Assembly (NCBI RefSeq): GCF_004320525.1
Contig: NZ_SIHX01000002.1
Coordinates: 124,001-188,000 of the forward strand
From: Arthrobacter sp. S39
Lineage (GTDB): Bacteria; Actinomycetota; Actinomycetes; Actinomycetales; Micrococcaceae
DNA length: 64,000 nt
Reading direction: 5' to 3'
Made by a program: the position numbers and the translations under genes. This document shows positions 42,318 through 50,944 of this stretch, one piece after another; the first letter of the stretch is position 1; every line of letters begins with the position of its first letter. A model generated the notes under the pieces. That model was not told where the DNA came from. It searched no databases and was given only the letters and a program-made list of their open reading frames with translations.

Positions 42318-42785
42318 ATGAGCGCCACCACCGAAAACATTTTCCTTGATAAGCAGCACCCGGCCATGTGGCGGTCGCTGAACGGCCTGGGGCTCAAGGC
42401 ACGCGAAGCCGCGGCAGCGGCCGGCGTGGAGGAGACAACCATTGAGCTGATGTACGTCAGAATTTCCCAGATCAACGGCTGCGCCTACTGCCTTGATCTG
42501 CACGTGGGCGACGCCGTGGCCAATGGCGAATCCTCACAGCGGCTGGCGGTACTTCCCGCGTGGCGTGACACGGCACTGTTCACGGACAGGGAGCGTGCGG
42601 CACTTGCGCTGGCCGAGAGCATCACGGACCTGCCGGACCAGCGCTCACGGGAGCGCGAGGAGGGCTACGCCCGGAGGCATCTCACCGCCGACGAGTTCTC
42701 GGCTGTCAGCTGGCTGGCGATCACCATGAACGCCTTCAACCGGGTTTCCATCACCAGCCACCATCCGGTGCGGCGCCAGGAGTGA
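42318..42785 (+). CDS. AhpD-like carboxymuconolactone decarboxylase-family protein
   Basis: The 155-aa protein has the redox motif CAYC with a following His (Cys55, Cys58, His62) in RISQINGCAYCLDLHVGDA, as in AhpD-type alkylhydroperoxidases. ATG 42318 has AGGAGGA 6 bases upstream; an in-frame ATG at 42249 lacks a ribosome site. It probably reduces peroxides or acts as a thiol-disulfide partner. It lies between oriC-like modules B and C, so DnaA binding could influence its promoter. Confidence 0.88.
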   Translation: MSATTENIFLDKQHPAMWRSLNGLGLKAREAAAAAGVEETTIELMYVRISQINGCAYCLDLHVGDAVANGESSQRLAVLPAWRDTALFTDRERAALALAESITDLPDQRSREREEGYARRHLTADEFSAVSWLAITMNAFNRVSITSHHPVRRQE

Positions 42786-42862
42786 GCGTGGGCCGGCGAT
42801 CACGCGGGGCCGACAGGCTGTCAAACGTGCAGTCCAACCGTGCAGTGGGACCCGTCCAGACT

Positions 42863-42992
42863 TTATCCACAGGTAATCCACACTGTTAATAACTGCGTAC
42901 AAAACGTCGCTGTCCACCAAGGCCCTGTTTCCGGGCATCTGAGGGTCCCCATCGACGAATCTCCGGACAGCGGTTATGCACATTGTGGATAA
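42863..42992. promoter_or_regulatory. oriC-like module C
   Basis: TTATCCACA (42863-42871), TAATCCACA (42874-42882), TGTTAATAACT (42884-42894), then 100 bp from motif start to TGTGGATAA (42984-42992), which is paired with TTATGCACA (42974-42982). Its left end closely resembles 26520-26550 of oriC. Confidence 0.75.
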
Positions 42993-43046
42993 CTTTAAGA
43001 ACAGCTGGGGAGAACTGGGGAGAACCGGGTGCCCGGCCTGAAGAAC

Positions 43047-43661
43047 TCAGGCTCCTGCCGCCGGCCACACCCCGGATGTTCCGCGGCGGTGGCTGTCCAC
43101 CAGATGGGTATCCACCATGCCGATCGCTTCCATGAGCGCGAACATCGTGGTGGGACCGACGAAGGAGAAACCCTTTTTGCGCAGGGCCTTGGACAGGGCC
43201 ACCGATTCGGGCGACTGCGTGGGTATATCGGCATGCATCAGCGGCTGGGGGGTGTCAGCGGGCTGGAAGCTCCATACAAAGTCCACGAGGCCGCCCTCGC
43301 TGCGCAGGGCGATGACAGCCTTGGCGTTGGTGATGGCGGCACGGATCTTCAGCCGGTTGCGGATGATGCCTGGATCCTGGAGCAGGCGCTCCACGTCGGC
43401 TTCGGTAAAGTCGGCCACGATGTCCGGGTTGAAGTTGTGGAACGCTGCACGGAAGGCAGGGCGCTTGCGCAGGATGGTGGCCCAGGACAGGCCGGCCTGG
43501 AAACCCTCCAGGCTGATGCGCTCGTAGAGGCCCTGTTCATCCCGGACAGGCAGGCCCCACTCCGTGTCGTAATAATCGCGCAGGAGCGGATCGGCGGACG
43601 CCCACGGCGGACGCGCGAGGCCGTCGTCGCCCAGAACGGTGCCGTTGGCGCCAGGGATCAT
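43047..43661 (-). CDS. tag: DNA-3-methyladenine glycosylase I-like protein lacking zinc ligands
   Basis: The 204-aa protein aligns over the Tag fold: DYYDTEWGLPV, then SLEGFQAGLSWATILRKR with the catalytic Glu (Glu52) kept. In E. coli Tag zinc is held by Cys4, His17, His175 and Cys179. Here Cys4 becomes Pro18 (ARPPW), His17 becomes Tyr31 (YYDTEWG) and Cys179 becomes Thr; only the C-terminal His remains. The zinc snap is therefore probably absent. It likely excises 3-methyladenine from DNA, but altered specificity is possible. Confidence 0.85.
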   Translation of the reverse strand: MIPGANGTVLGDDGLARPPWASADPLLRDYYDTEWGLPVRDEQGLYERISLEGFQAGLSWATILRKRPAFRAAFHNFNPDIVADFTEADVERLLQDPGIIRNRLKIRAAITNAKAVIALRSEGGLVDFVWSFQPADTPQPLMHADIPTQSPESVALSKALRKKGFSFVGPTTMFALMEAIGMVDTHLVDSHRRGTSGVWPAAGA

Positions 43662-43670
43662 GCGCCGTGG

Positions 43671-43925
43671 CTAGGAACGCCAGCGGGTGGTCATCAGGAA
43701 GCCAACGATGGCAATGCCAAAACCGGCCACGATGTTCCAGGATTCCCAGGCCTGGACGGGAAGCCGGCCTTCACTGATGTAGAAGGTGATGATCCACAGC
43801 AGGCCGATGATCATGAGGCCGAACATCACGGGCTTGAACCAGATGGGGTTGGGCTTGTAGGCCTGCGTTGAGGCAGCCGGCTGGGCCGAGGTGGAAGTCT
43901 TCTTGCGTGGCTTGGACTCGGGCAC
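43671..43925 (-). CDS. crgA: cell division protein CrgA
   Basis: The 84-aa protein has a basic, Ser/Thr-rich N-terminus and two membrane helices (about 32-50 and 62-80) with the family pattern KPNPIWFKPVMFGLMIIGLLW and W-NIVAGFGIAIVGFLMTTRWR. CrgA coordinates septal division and wall synthesis in actinobacteria and interacts with FtsZ, FtsQ and PBPs. It is divergent from the sortase gene, as at Rv0011c/Rv0012. Confidence 0.95.
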   Translation of the reverse strand: MPESKPRKKTSTSAQPAASTQAYKPNPIWFKPVMFGLMIIGLLWIITFYISEGRLPVQAWESWNIVAGFGIAIVGFLMTTRWRS

Positions 43926-44099
43926 GTGCTCTCCTTGGCGGCTGAGGCAAGCTCGGCGACCCGGGCTTGATATCCTGCAAGAAGGAAATTGCCAGCGGTC
44001 TGCGCGATCTTGGTCAAATCTGGATTCTTACTAGCAGCCAATTCTAGCCGTAGTTCAGGGCCAACCAGCGCCCATGGTGACCGCCCCGGAGGAGAACGC

Positions 44100-44894
44100 G
44101 TGGTATTGCAGGAGAAGGCGAGGGCCGGCACTGCGCCGGGCCCCGGCGTCGTAATTCTGCGTGGAACTGTCCAGGTGCTCGGCGAGCTCCTCATCACGGC
44201 GGGCATCATCCTGCTGCTTTTTGTGGGCTGGCAGCTCTGGTGGACCAACGTGGAATCGGACGCCAAACAGAGCGCCATCATCAAGGAATTCGCCCAGGAC
44301 CTCGGCACGCCGGCCCCCAGCCCGGAGCCCACCGGAACCGCCGCCGCGCCTGGGGCCCCCGTGGACTACGGCCCACCCGTGGTGTCTCCCGCGCCCGGGC
44401 ACGCCGGAACCATCGGCATTATGTACATTCCGAGGTTCGGCCCAAACTACACCCGGCCCATCGTCCAGGGCACCACCGGGGATGTGCTGGACACCCTGGG
44501 GCTGGGCCACTACAGCAACACCGCCATGCCCGGCGCGGTGGGGAACTTTGCGGTGGCCGGCCACCGGCAGACCCACGGCGCCGTGCTGGACAACATCCAC
44601 ACCCTGGTCCCGGGCGACAAAATCTACGTCCAGACCAGGGACGGTTTCTATGTCTACGTTTTCCGGAACAACCAGATTGTGCTGCCGTCCCGGACCGATG
44701 TGCTGGAGCCGGTGCCTACCCAGCCCGGCGTCACACCCACGGAAAGCTTCCTCACCATGACCAGCTGCAACCCGCGTTTCGGTTCCCAGGAACGGATTAT
44801 TGCCTATGCGCTGCTGGAAAGCTGGCAGCCTGCCTCGGCCGGTCCGCCAGCTGAAATAGCGGCCCAGGTGGCCGCCGCTACCGGAGGGAGCTAA
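44100..44894 (+). CDS. class E sortase
   Basis: I chose GTG 44100, which has GGAGG 7 bases upstream (264 aa). The protein has one N-terminal TM (about 30-50), a Pro/Ala-rich linker, and a sortase domain with the catalytic His in FAVAGHRQTHG (about 155) and Cys and Arg in TMTSCNPRFGSQERII (about 222 and 231). Class E enzymes anchor proteins with LAXTG-type signals in high-GC actinobacteria. It is followed after 2 bases by the 56-aa membrane protein. Confidence 0.92.
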   Translation: MVLQEKARAGTAPGPGVVILRGTVQVLGELLITAGIILLLFVGWQLWWTNVESDAKQSAIIKEFAQDLGTPAPSPEPTGTAAAPGAPVDYGPPVVSPAPGHAGTIGIMYIPRFGPNYTRPIVQGTTGDVLDTLGLGHYSNTAMPGAVGNFAVAGHRQTHGAVLDNIHTLVPGDKIYVQTRDGFYVYVFRNNQIVLPSRTDVLEPVPTQPGVTPTESFLTMTSCNPRFGSQERIIAYALLESWQPASAGPPAEIAAQVAAATGGS

Positions 44895-44896
44895 CG

Positions 44897-45067
44897 ATGT
44901 ACGGCTGGATATTCCGGCACCTGCCGGGCCCCTTGTGGCTGCGGATCCTCACGTCCGCGGTCCTGATCTCAGCTGCCCTGGTCCTGATGGTCCAGTTCCT
45001 GTTCCCCTGGATGTCCACCTTTACCCAATTCACCGACTCAACGATTGGTTCAGCAACCCAGCCATGA
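44897..45067 (+). CDS. 56-aa single-pass membrane protein between sortase and trpG
   Basis: ATG 44897 follows GGAGGGAG. The product begins MYGWIFRHLPGPLWLRI and has one hydrophobic segment (about 17-38) followed by a short outer tail rich in Thr. Its stop overlaps the trpG start (ATGA) and its start lies 2 bases after the sortase stop, so it is locked into this operon. Small proteins at this position are common in the group. The function is unknown; an accessory role for sortase is possible. Confidence 0.8.
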   Translation: MYGWIFRHLPGPLWLRILTSAVLISAALVLMVQFLFPWMSTFTQFTDSTIGSATQP

Positions 45068-45705
45068 CCACAACCAAGATCCTGGTCGTAGACAATTACG
45101 ACAGCTTTGTATACACCCTGGTGGGTTACCTCCAGGAGCTCGGCGCCGAAACCACGGTGGTACGCAACGACGACGTCACGCTCGCCGAAGCGACGGAGAT
45201 GGCAGGAACGCGCGACGGCGTACTGATCTCGCCCGGGCCCGGCAACCCTGCGGAGGCAGGTGTCTGCATCGAGCTGATCAAGTGGTGCGGGGACAACAAC
45301 AAGCCCATGTTTGGCGTGTGCCTGGGCCACCAGGCCTTGGCCGAGGCCTACGGCGGCACTGTGACCCACGCACCCGAGCTGATGCACGGCAAGACCTCGC
45401 TGGTGGAGCACCACGGAACGAGTGTTTTCCAGGGCCTCCCCTCCCCCGTCACCGCTACGCGGTACCACTCGCTGGCCGCCGTCAGGGACACCATCCCGGA
45501 GGTCCTGGAGATCACCGCTGAAACGTCCACCGGTGTGGTGATGGGCCTGCAGCACCGGACGGCCCCGCTGTGCGGCGTGCAGTTCCACCCGGAGTCCGTG
45601 CTGACCGAAGGCGGCTACCAGATGCTGGGCAACTGGCTCGAATCACTGGGAATGGCAGGTGCCGCATCCCGGGCCTCGAAACTGAGCCCGCTGATCCAGC
45701 ACTGA
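45064..45705 (+). CDS. pabA: glutamine amidotransferase component II (aminodeoxychorismate/anthranilate synthase)
   Basis: The 213-aa class I amidotransferase has nucleophile Cys in GVCLGHQALAEAYGG and the His-Glu pair in QFHPESVLTEGG. It supplies ammonia from glutamine to chorismate for folate (PabA) or tryptophan (TrpG). At this locus, next to pknB and away from trp genes, it is usually named trpG or pabA; I cannot distinguish. ATG 45064 overlaps the small membrane protein gene. It ends convergent with pknB across a 21-bp inverted repeat. Confidence 0.93.
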   Translation: MTTTKILVVDNYDSFVYTLVGYLQELGAETTVVRNDDVTLAEATEMAGTRDGVLISPGPGNPAEAGVCIELIKWCGDNNKPMFGVCLGHQALAEAYGGTVTHAPELMHGKTSLVEHHGTSVFQGLPSPVTATRYHSLAAVRDTIPEVLEITAETSTGVVMGLQHRTAPLCGVQFHPESVLTEGGYQMLGNWLESLGMAGAASRASKLSPLIQH

Positions 45706-45717
45706 GACGCCGCTCTT

Positions 45718-45790
45718 AAACGCAACGCGGGGTCACTTCTCGCCCGTCCCGGAGGGGATATTGGGCGGAAAGTGACCCCGCGTTGCGTTT
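45718..45790. terminator. long perfect inverted repeat between trpG/pabA and pknB
   Basis: Two identical 21-bp arms (45718-45738 and 45770-45790) with an inner CGCCC/GGGCG stem. One end reads TTTAGA rightward and TTTAAG leftward, so it can terminate both convergent genes. Confidence 0.8.
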
Positions 45791-45821
45791 AGATGGCAAA
45801 GAGTCGTTTCGCTGCTGTGGG

Positions 45822-47765
45822 TCAGCCCTTTTTGGTGGCTGTCGGGGTGGGCGTCGGCGTCGGGGTCACCGGCGGGGGCGGCTCCTTGGCCACCACAATG
45901 TTGATGGTCTTGCCCTGTTCGACGGCGGCATTGACGGGATCGCTCTGATCCGTGACCCGTCCTGCCTCCACCTGGGAGTTCTCCACTTCCTGGACGTTCG
46001 GGACGAGGCCCAGTTCCTTCAGCGCAGCCTCGGCCTCGGCGCGGGTGCGGCCGCGCAGCTCCGGCATGGCCACCTTTCCGGTGGACACCACGATCTCCAC
46101 GGTGCTGCCCGGGGCCACCATCTGGCCAGGCGCGGGGCTGGTGGTGATCACAATGCCCCCAGGTACGGTGGAGCTGTTGGCCATGGTGGTGGTCGGAGCA
46201 CCCACAAGGCCGCTTTGGCGCAGGACGTCCCGGGCGGCGGCTTCAGTCTTGCCGGGCAGGCTCTCCGGAACCTTGACAGCACTCGGGCCCTCGGAAATGT
46301 TCAGGACAACTTCGGAATTGGGATCCAGCGACGTTCCGGCGGCGGGGTCGGTTCCGATGGCTGTCCCCTTGGGAACGGTATCGTGCTGGGCACGCTTGAT
46401 CTGCGGGCGCAGGTTGGCGCCATAAAGTTCCTGCAGCGCGGCGGACTCCGTCATGGCTGCCACCACGGGGATCTGCACCTTGGGCGCCGCGGGGGCAGGC
46501 CTGTTGACGGTGTTGTAGAGCCACAGACCGCCGCCGGCCAGGACCAGCAGGGTGAAGATCACCAAGGTCGCAATCCAGGCACGACGGCGGGACTTCTGCC
46601 GGGCGCTCCGCTCCCGTTCCGGCGGGAGGCCCAGCGGGAGTTCGTCGGCTTCGTGTGGTTCATAGATGGCTGCCGCCTCGGGGCGCAGCCCGTTGCCGTT
46701 GGAGTGGTTGTTCGCCGGGGTCCGCAGCCGTCCGGTGGGGGCGTCGTCCAGGAAACTGGCACCGGTGAAAGCGAAGGCTTCGGTGGCGGGGCTGCGTGAA
46801 GGCGTCGGGACGTGGTCGTTCGGATCTGTGGGCGCCTCGTTGGCCGGAACGTCCGGGACCGACACGCCGGCGCGGGCCGCGCGGAGGGCGCGGCGGAAGG
46901 CAGCGGCGTCCTGGAACCGGTCTGCGCGGTTCTTCAGCAGCGCCTTGGCCAGGACACTGTCCAGCGCCGGCGATACCTCGGGATTCACGCTGCTGGCCGG
47001 CTCCGGGATTTCCCGGACGTGCTGGTACGCGACCGACACCGGGCTGTCGCCAATGAACGGGGGCCGTGCCGTGAGCATTTCGTAGAGCAGGCACGCGGCG
47101 GAATAGAGGTCGCTGCGTGCGTCCACGGTTTCACCCCGGGCCTGTTCCGGCGAAAGGTACTGTGCTGTGCCCACCACGGCCTGGGTCTGGGTCATGGTGG
47201 CAGAGGAATCGGCGATGGCCCGGGCGATGCCGAAGTCCATCACCTTGACGGCGTTGGTACCCTCACAGCACATCACGTTGGCGGGTTTGATGTCCCGGTG
47301 GACGATGCCGGCCTTGTGGCTGTATTCCAGGGCCGCGAGCACGCCAAGGCAGAACTCGATGGCCTGGTCAATGCTGACTTCCTTGGCCCTGATGAGGTCG
47401 CGGATGGTCTTGCCTTCCACAAACTCCATCACGATGTACGGAACCCGGACGCTGTCTTCCGTGCCGTCGGGAACCGTGTGCTCGCCGGTGTCGTAGATGG
47501 CAACGATGGACGGGTGGTTCAGCGCAGCCACAGCCTGGGCTTCGCGTTTGAACCGTGCCTGGAACTGCGGGTCCCGGGCCATGTCTGGGCGGAGCAGCTT
47601 GATGGCCACGGTCCTTCCCAGACGCTGGTCCACCCCGCGGTGGACGTCCGCCATTCCGCCGCGGCCGATCAGCGCGCCCAGCTCGTAGCGTCCGCTGAGG
47701 ACACGCTGGTTATCCACCGGGAGGCTGTCCTCACGGTGCGACGGTGTACGGGGCGTGTCAGTCAC
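45822..47765 (-). CDS. pknB: PASTA-domain serine/threonine kinase PknB
   Basis: The 647-aa receptor kinase has an intact cytoplasmic kinase domain (Lys56 in VAIK, HRDIKPANVM, DFG), a juxtamembrane Ser/Pro-rich region, one TM (about 395-420) and three extracellular PASTA domains, each about 65 residues, followed by a Pro/Thr-rich tail (about 15 residues). PASTA domains sense muropeptides or lipid II. PknB of mycobacteria has four, so one fewer here. It is the last gene of the fhaA-fhaB-pstP-rodA-pbpA-pknA-pknB operon and phosphorylates division and wall-synthesis proteins. Confidence 0.96.
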   Translation of the reverse strand: MTDTPRTPSHREDSLPVDNQRVLSGRYELGALIGRGGMADVHRGVDQRLGRTVAIKLLRPDMARDPQFQARFKREAQAVAALNHPSIVAIYDTGEHTVPDGTEDSVRVPYIVMEFVEGKTIRDLIRAKEVSIDQAIEFCLGVLAALEYSHKAGIVHRDIKPANVMCCEGTNAVKVMDFGIARAIADSSATMTQTQAVVGTAQYLSPEQARGETVDARSDLYSAACLLYEMLTARPPFIGDSPVSVAYQHVREIPEPASSVNPEVSPALDSVLAKALLKNRADRFQDAAAFRRALRAARAGVSVPDVPANEAPTDPNDHVPTPSRSPATEAFAFTGASFLDDAPTGRLRTPANNHSNGNGLRPEAAAIYEPHEADELPLGLPPERERSARQKSRRRAWIATLVIFTLLVLAGGGLWLYNTVNRPAPAAPKVQIPVVAAMTESAALQELYGANLRPQIKRAQHDTVPKGTAIGTDPAAGTSLDPNSEVVLNISEGPSAVKVPESLPGKTEAAARDVLRQSGLVGAPTTTMANSSTVPGGIVITTSPAPGQMVAPGSTVEIVVSTGKVAMPELRGRTRAEAEAALKELGLVPNVQEVENSQVEAGRVTDQSDPVNAAVEQGKTINIVVAKEPPPPVTPTPTPTPTATKKG

Positions 47766-47780
47766 TGGGTGTCCCGGCGG

Positions 47781-49493
47781 CTACGGCTTGCAGGTGGCGG
47801 GCACACCCGGCAGCTGCCCGGTGGTGCAGTTTGGCAGGGCGGACTGGCTGGCAGTGGCCGACGGCGAGCTCGTGGTGGGAGCGCTGGTGGCCGTCGGGAG
47901 CGGCACGGCGTAGATGATGGTGACGGCTGTCCCCTTCGGTACGGTTCCGGTCGGATTGATTTCCAGTACGGTGCCGGCCGTCTCCGCGCTTTGCTGCGGA
48001 AGGACCGTGACCGAGAGACCCATCGTCTCCAGGGAGGACTGGACCTGGCGGTAATCCTTGCCCAGGTAAGCCGCGGAAATGATGTTCACGGTTTCGGGCG
48101 TCGGGGTCGGCGTGGGGGTGGCGGTGGTCCGGGTGGGCGTAGGCGTGGCCGACGTCGACGAAGCCGACGGGCTGCTGCTGGTGGCGCTGGAGCTGGCCGA
48201 GGTCTGCCCGGACGTTTTGCTGCCGCCGGAGGGGAACAGGATTCCCTGCTGCGTCAGGAAAAAGCCGACGAGCACGAACAGCACCAGCAGGACCAGGGCG
48301 ATCAGGGGCCAGGTCCAGGGGCTCCGGCCGCGGCGCTGGGGCTCGTCGGCCGGTTCGTCGTCGTACGTTTCCTCCTCCTGGACCCACGTGCGTTCCGCAG
48401 CCAGGGCATCCGCCCGCGACAACGTACTCGCGGCGCCAGGGCCAGGGCCAGTGCCGTCGGCGTTGGCTGCCGCAGCCCCGGCAGCCATGCCGGCGGCCGC
48501 ACCTGCGGCGCCGGCGCCGAGCACCGGCAGTGCGGAAGTGGACGTGGCGGAGCTGTCCTTGTGCCCGCCGATGATTCCAGTGGGCGCGGTGGCGACATTC
48601 ACCGGAGCGGTGATGGGGCCGGTGGCAGCTTCGAACAGGAGCATGCCGGGGACGGCGGCGTGGGCCGCGCTGATGTCGCCGTTGCGGATGGCCTCGGCGG
48701 CCTCGGACAGCTTGATGGCGTTCGCCGGCCGGTTTTTGGGATCCTTGGCCAGCATGGACATCAGCAGGGCGCGGACAGGCTTGGGAAGGGTTTCGGGCAG
48801 CGGCGGCGGGGCGTCGTTGACCTGGGCCAGGGCGATGGCGATCTGGGATTCGCCGGAGAACGGCCGGTGCCCGGACAGGCACTCGTAGCCGATCACGCCG
48901 AGGGAATAGATGTCAGAGGCGCCGGTGGCGGTCTGGCCTGTGGCCTGCTCCGGGGCAAGGTACTGGGCGGTGCCCATCACCTGCCCGGTCTGGGTCAGCG
49001 GCACCTGGTCGGCCAGGCGGGCGATGCCGAAGTCGGTGACCTTGACCCGGCCGTCGGGGGTGATCAGCAGGTTGCCCGGCTTGATGTCGCGGTGGACCAG
49101 ACCCTGGGCGTGGGCAACGGAAAGTGCCCGGGCGGTCTGCGCGATCATGGACAGTGTCCGGTCCGGGGACAGCACCTGCTCGTGCTCGATGATGCTGCTC
49201 AGTGGCTGGCCAGGGACCAACTCCATCACCAGGTAGGCCGAGCCCTCCTCCTCGCCGTAGTCAAAGACATTGGCGATGCCCACGTGGTTCAGGAGTGCGG
49301 TGTGGCGTGCCTCGGCGCGGAACCGCTGGAGGAAGCCGGGGTCGCCGGTGTATTCCTCCTTGAGCACTTTGATGGCGACGATCCGGCCAAGGACCTGGTC
49401 CTTTGCTTTCCAGACCTCTCCCATACCGCCGATCGCAATCCGCGTGGTCAGCTGGAATCTGCCGCCGAGGGTGATTCCTGTTGTAGGCCTCAC
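47781..49493 (-). CDS. pknA: serine/threonine kinase PknA
   Basis: The 570-aa kinase has Lys42 in [12 protein letters not shown] and DFGIARL in a complete domain (about 8-270), then a linker, one TM (about 398-420), a Ser/Thr/Pro stalk and one PASTA-like domain (about 470-535). M. tuberculosis PknA lacks PASTA domains, so this is a variant architecture. It overlaps the pbpA stop by 4 bases. Together with PknB it controls growth and division. Confidence 0.94.
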   Translation of the reverse strand: MRPTTGITLGGRFQLTTRIAIGGMGEVWKAKDQVLGRIVAIKVLKEEYTGDPGFLQRFRAEARHTALLNHVGIANVFDYGEEEGSAYLVMELVPGQPLSSIIEHEQVLSPDRTLSMIAQTARALSVAHAQGLVHRDIKPGNLLITPDGRVKVTDFGIARLADQVPLTQTGQVMGTAQYLAPEQATGQTATGASDIYSLGVIGYECLSGHRPFSGESQIAIALAQVNDAPPPLPETLPKPVRALLMSMLAKDPKNRPANAIKLSEAAEAIRNGDISAAHAAVPGMLLFEAATGPITAPVNVATAPTGIIGGHKDSSATSTSALPVLGAGAAGAAAGMAAGAAAANADGTGPGPGAASTLSRADALAAERTWVQEEETYDDEPADEPQRRGRSPWTWPLIALVLLVLFVLVGFFLTQQGILFPSGGSKTSGQTSASSSATSSSPSASSTSATPTPTRTTATPTPTPTPETVNIISAAYLGKDYRQVQSSLETMGLSVTVLPQQSAETAGTVLEINPTGTVPKGTAVTIIYAVPLPTATSAPTTSSPSATASQSALPNCTTGQLPGVPATCKP

Positions 49494-50944
49494 TTATTCA
49501 ACACCGCCTCAAAAATCTTCTTCGCGTTCGGACTGGTTAGCTGTGCGCCGGTAGTGATGTCCACGCCTTCCATGACGATGGTCACCGCTACCTGCGGGTT
49601 GTTCGAGGGGGCAAAGCCCGTGAACCAGGAATTGTTCAGGCCGTTGCCCAGTTCCGCGGTGCCCGTTTTGCCGGCTACCTGGACGCCAGGCACAGCCGCA
49701 CCGCGGGCGATGCCCTGGCTTACCGCACTGGTCATCCACTCGGTGATCTGCTTGGCGATGTCCGGCGTGGTGGACGTGCGCAGCGCCGTCGGCTGCGGTT
49801 CGTCCAGGACACGTAGGTCCGGTGAGCGAAGGGTCTTGACCAGGCTGGGGCTCATCTGCACCCCGCCATTGGCAATCGCCGCTGTCATCAGGGCGATCTG
49901 CAGCGGGGTGGCCCGGACGTCCTTTTGGCCGATCGCAGACTGCGCCAGCCCTGGTTGGTCCAGGTCATCGGGGAAGCCCTGCAGGGCGTAGTCGAGCTTC
50001 AGCTGATCCCCCAGATTTTCGCCGAAACCGAACTTCTTCGCCTGTTCCGCGATGGCATCCCGGCCAAGGTCCAGGGCGATGCTGGCGAAGGGCGTGTTGC
50101 AGGACTGCTGCAGGGCGAACGCGAAGCTCGCGGTGTTCTGGGTGTAGCAGTTGCCGCCGGCGTAGTTGGGGAGCTTGTACGAGATCCCGGGGAAGGGCAT
50201 CTCGGCCGGGTTGGGGAGTTCGCTGTCCTTGTTGTACTTGCCCGAACTCAGCGCCGCCGCCGTGTCGACGAGTTTGAAGACGGAACCGGGGGCGAGCAGC
50301 TCACCGGTGGGCCCGCTGACGGACTGGTTCAGGTTGATGCCGGGAACCTTGACCAGTTCGTTGATGTTGGTGCTCTCCGCCGTGGGGTCCTGCGTGGCGA
50401 TGAGGTTGGGGTTATAGGACGGCTTGGACACCATGGCCAGGATTGCGCCGGTCTTGGGATTGGTCACCACGATCGACCCGCGCTGCCCGTCCGGAATCAG
50501 GTCGTAGGCGAGCTGCTGGATTTTGGGATCGATAGTCAGTTCCACCGAGGCACCCTTGGGCTGGTTGCCCAGGAACAGCTGGCCTATCCGGTCCAGGAAC
50601 TGCTGGTCGGAGCTGCCGGCCAGCTGGTCATTCATGGCAACTTCCAGGCCTGTGGCACCGTAATTCTGCGAGAAATAGCCGGTGATGCCCGCATACAGCT
50701 CAGGCTGGGAGTAGGTGCGCTGGAATTTGCATGTCTCCGAGCCTTCAACAGATTCGGCGACCGGGGTGCCGCCCACAATGATGGCGCCCCGGTCATTGCA
50801 GTAGTCCTGCAGGATGGCGCGCTTGTTCCACGCATTGGCCTTGAGGTCGTCCGCGCCTACCACCTGAACGTAGCTCAGTGCGCCGAAGATCAGCGCGAAC
50901 ATGGCGATCGCGGCGACCCATGAGTTTCGTATTGCCTGGTTCAC
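49490..50944 (-). CDS. pbpA: penicillin-binding transpeptidase PbpA
   Basis: The 484-aa class B-like PBP has an N-terminal anchor (about 8-28), a dimerisation domain, and a transpeptidase domain with the nucleophile in SVFK and KTGTAEL. It cross-links peptidoglycan with the SEDS partner RodA encoded just upstream. The start overlaps the rodA stop by 4 bases. Confidence 0.95.
   Translation of the reverse strand: MNQAIRNSWVAAIAMFALIFGALSYVQVVGADDLKANAWNKRAILQDYCNDRGAIIVGGTPVAESVEGSETCKFQRTYSQPELYAGITGYFSQNYGATGLEVAMNDQLAGSSDQQFLDRIGQLFLGNQPKGASVELTIDPKIQQLAYDLIPDGQRGSIVVTNPKTGAILAMVSKPSYNPNLIATQDPTAESTNINELVKVPGINLNQSVSGPTGELLAPGSVFKLVDTAAALSSGKYNKDSELPNPAEMPFPGISYKLPNYAGGNCYTQNTASFAFALQQSCNTPFASIALDLGRDAIAEQAKKFGFGENLGDQLKLDYALQGFPDDLDQPGLAQSAIGQKDVRATPLQIALMTAAIANGGVQMSPSLVKTLRSPDLRVLDEPQPTALRTSTTPDIAKQITEWMTSAVSQGIARGAAVPGVQVAGKTGTAELGNGLNNSWFTGFAPSNNPQVAVTIVMEGVDITTGAQLTSPNAKKIFEAVLNK

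Noticed and set aside
46812-49991. A 1059-codon open frame on the + strand
   Set aside because: It is antisense to pknB and pknA, whose domains are unmistakable; long antisense frames are normal in GC-rich coding DNA.
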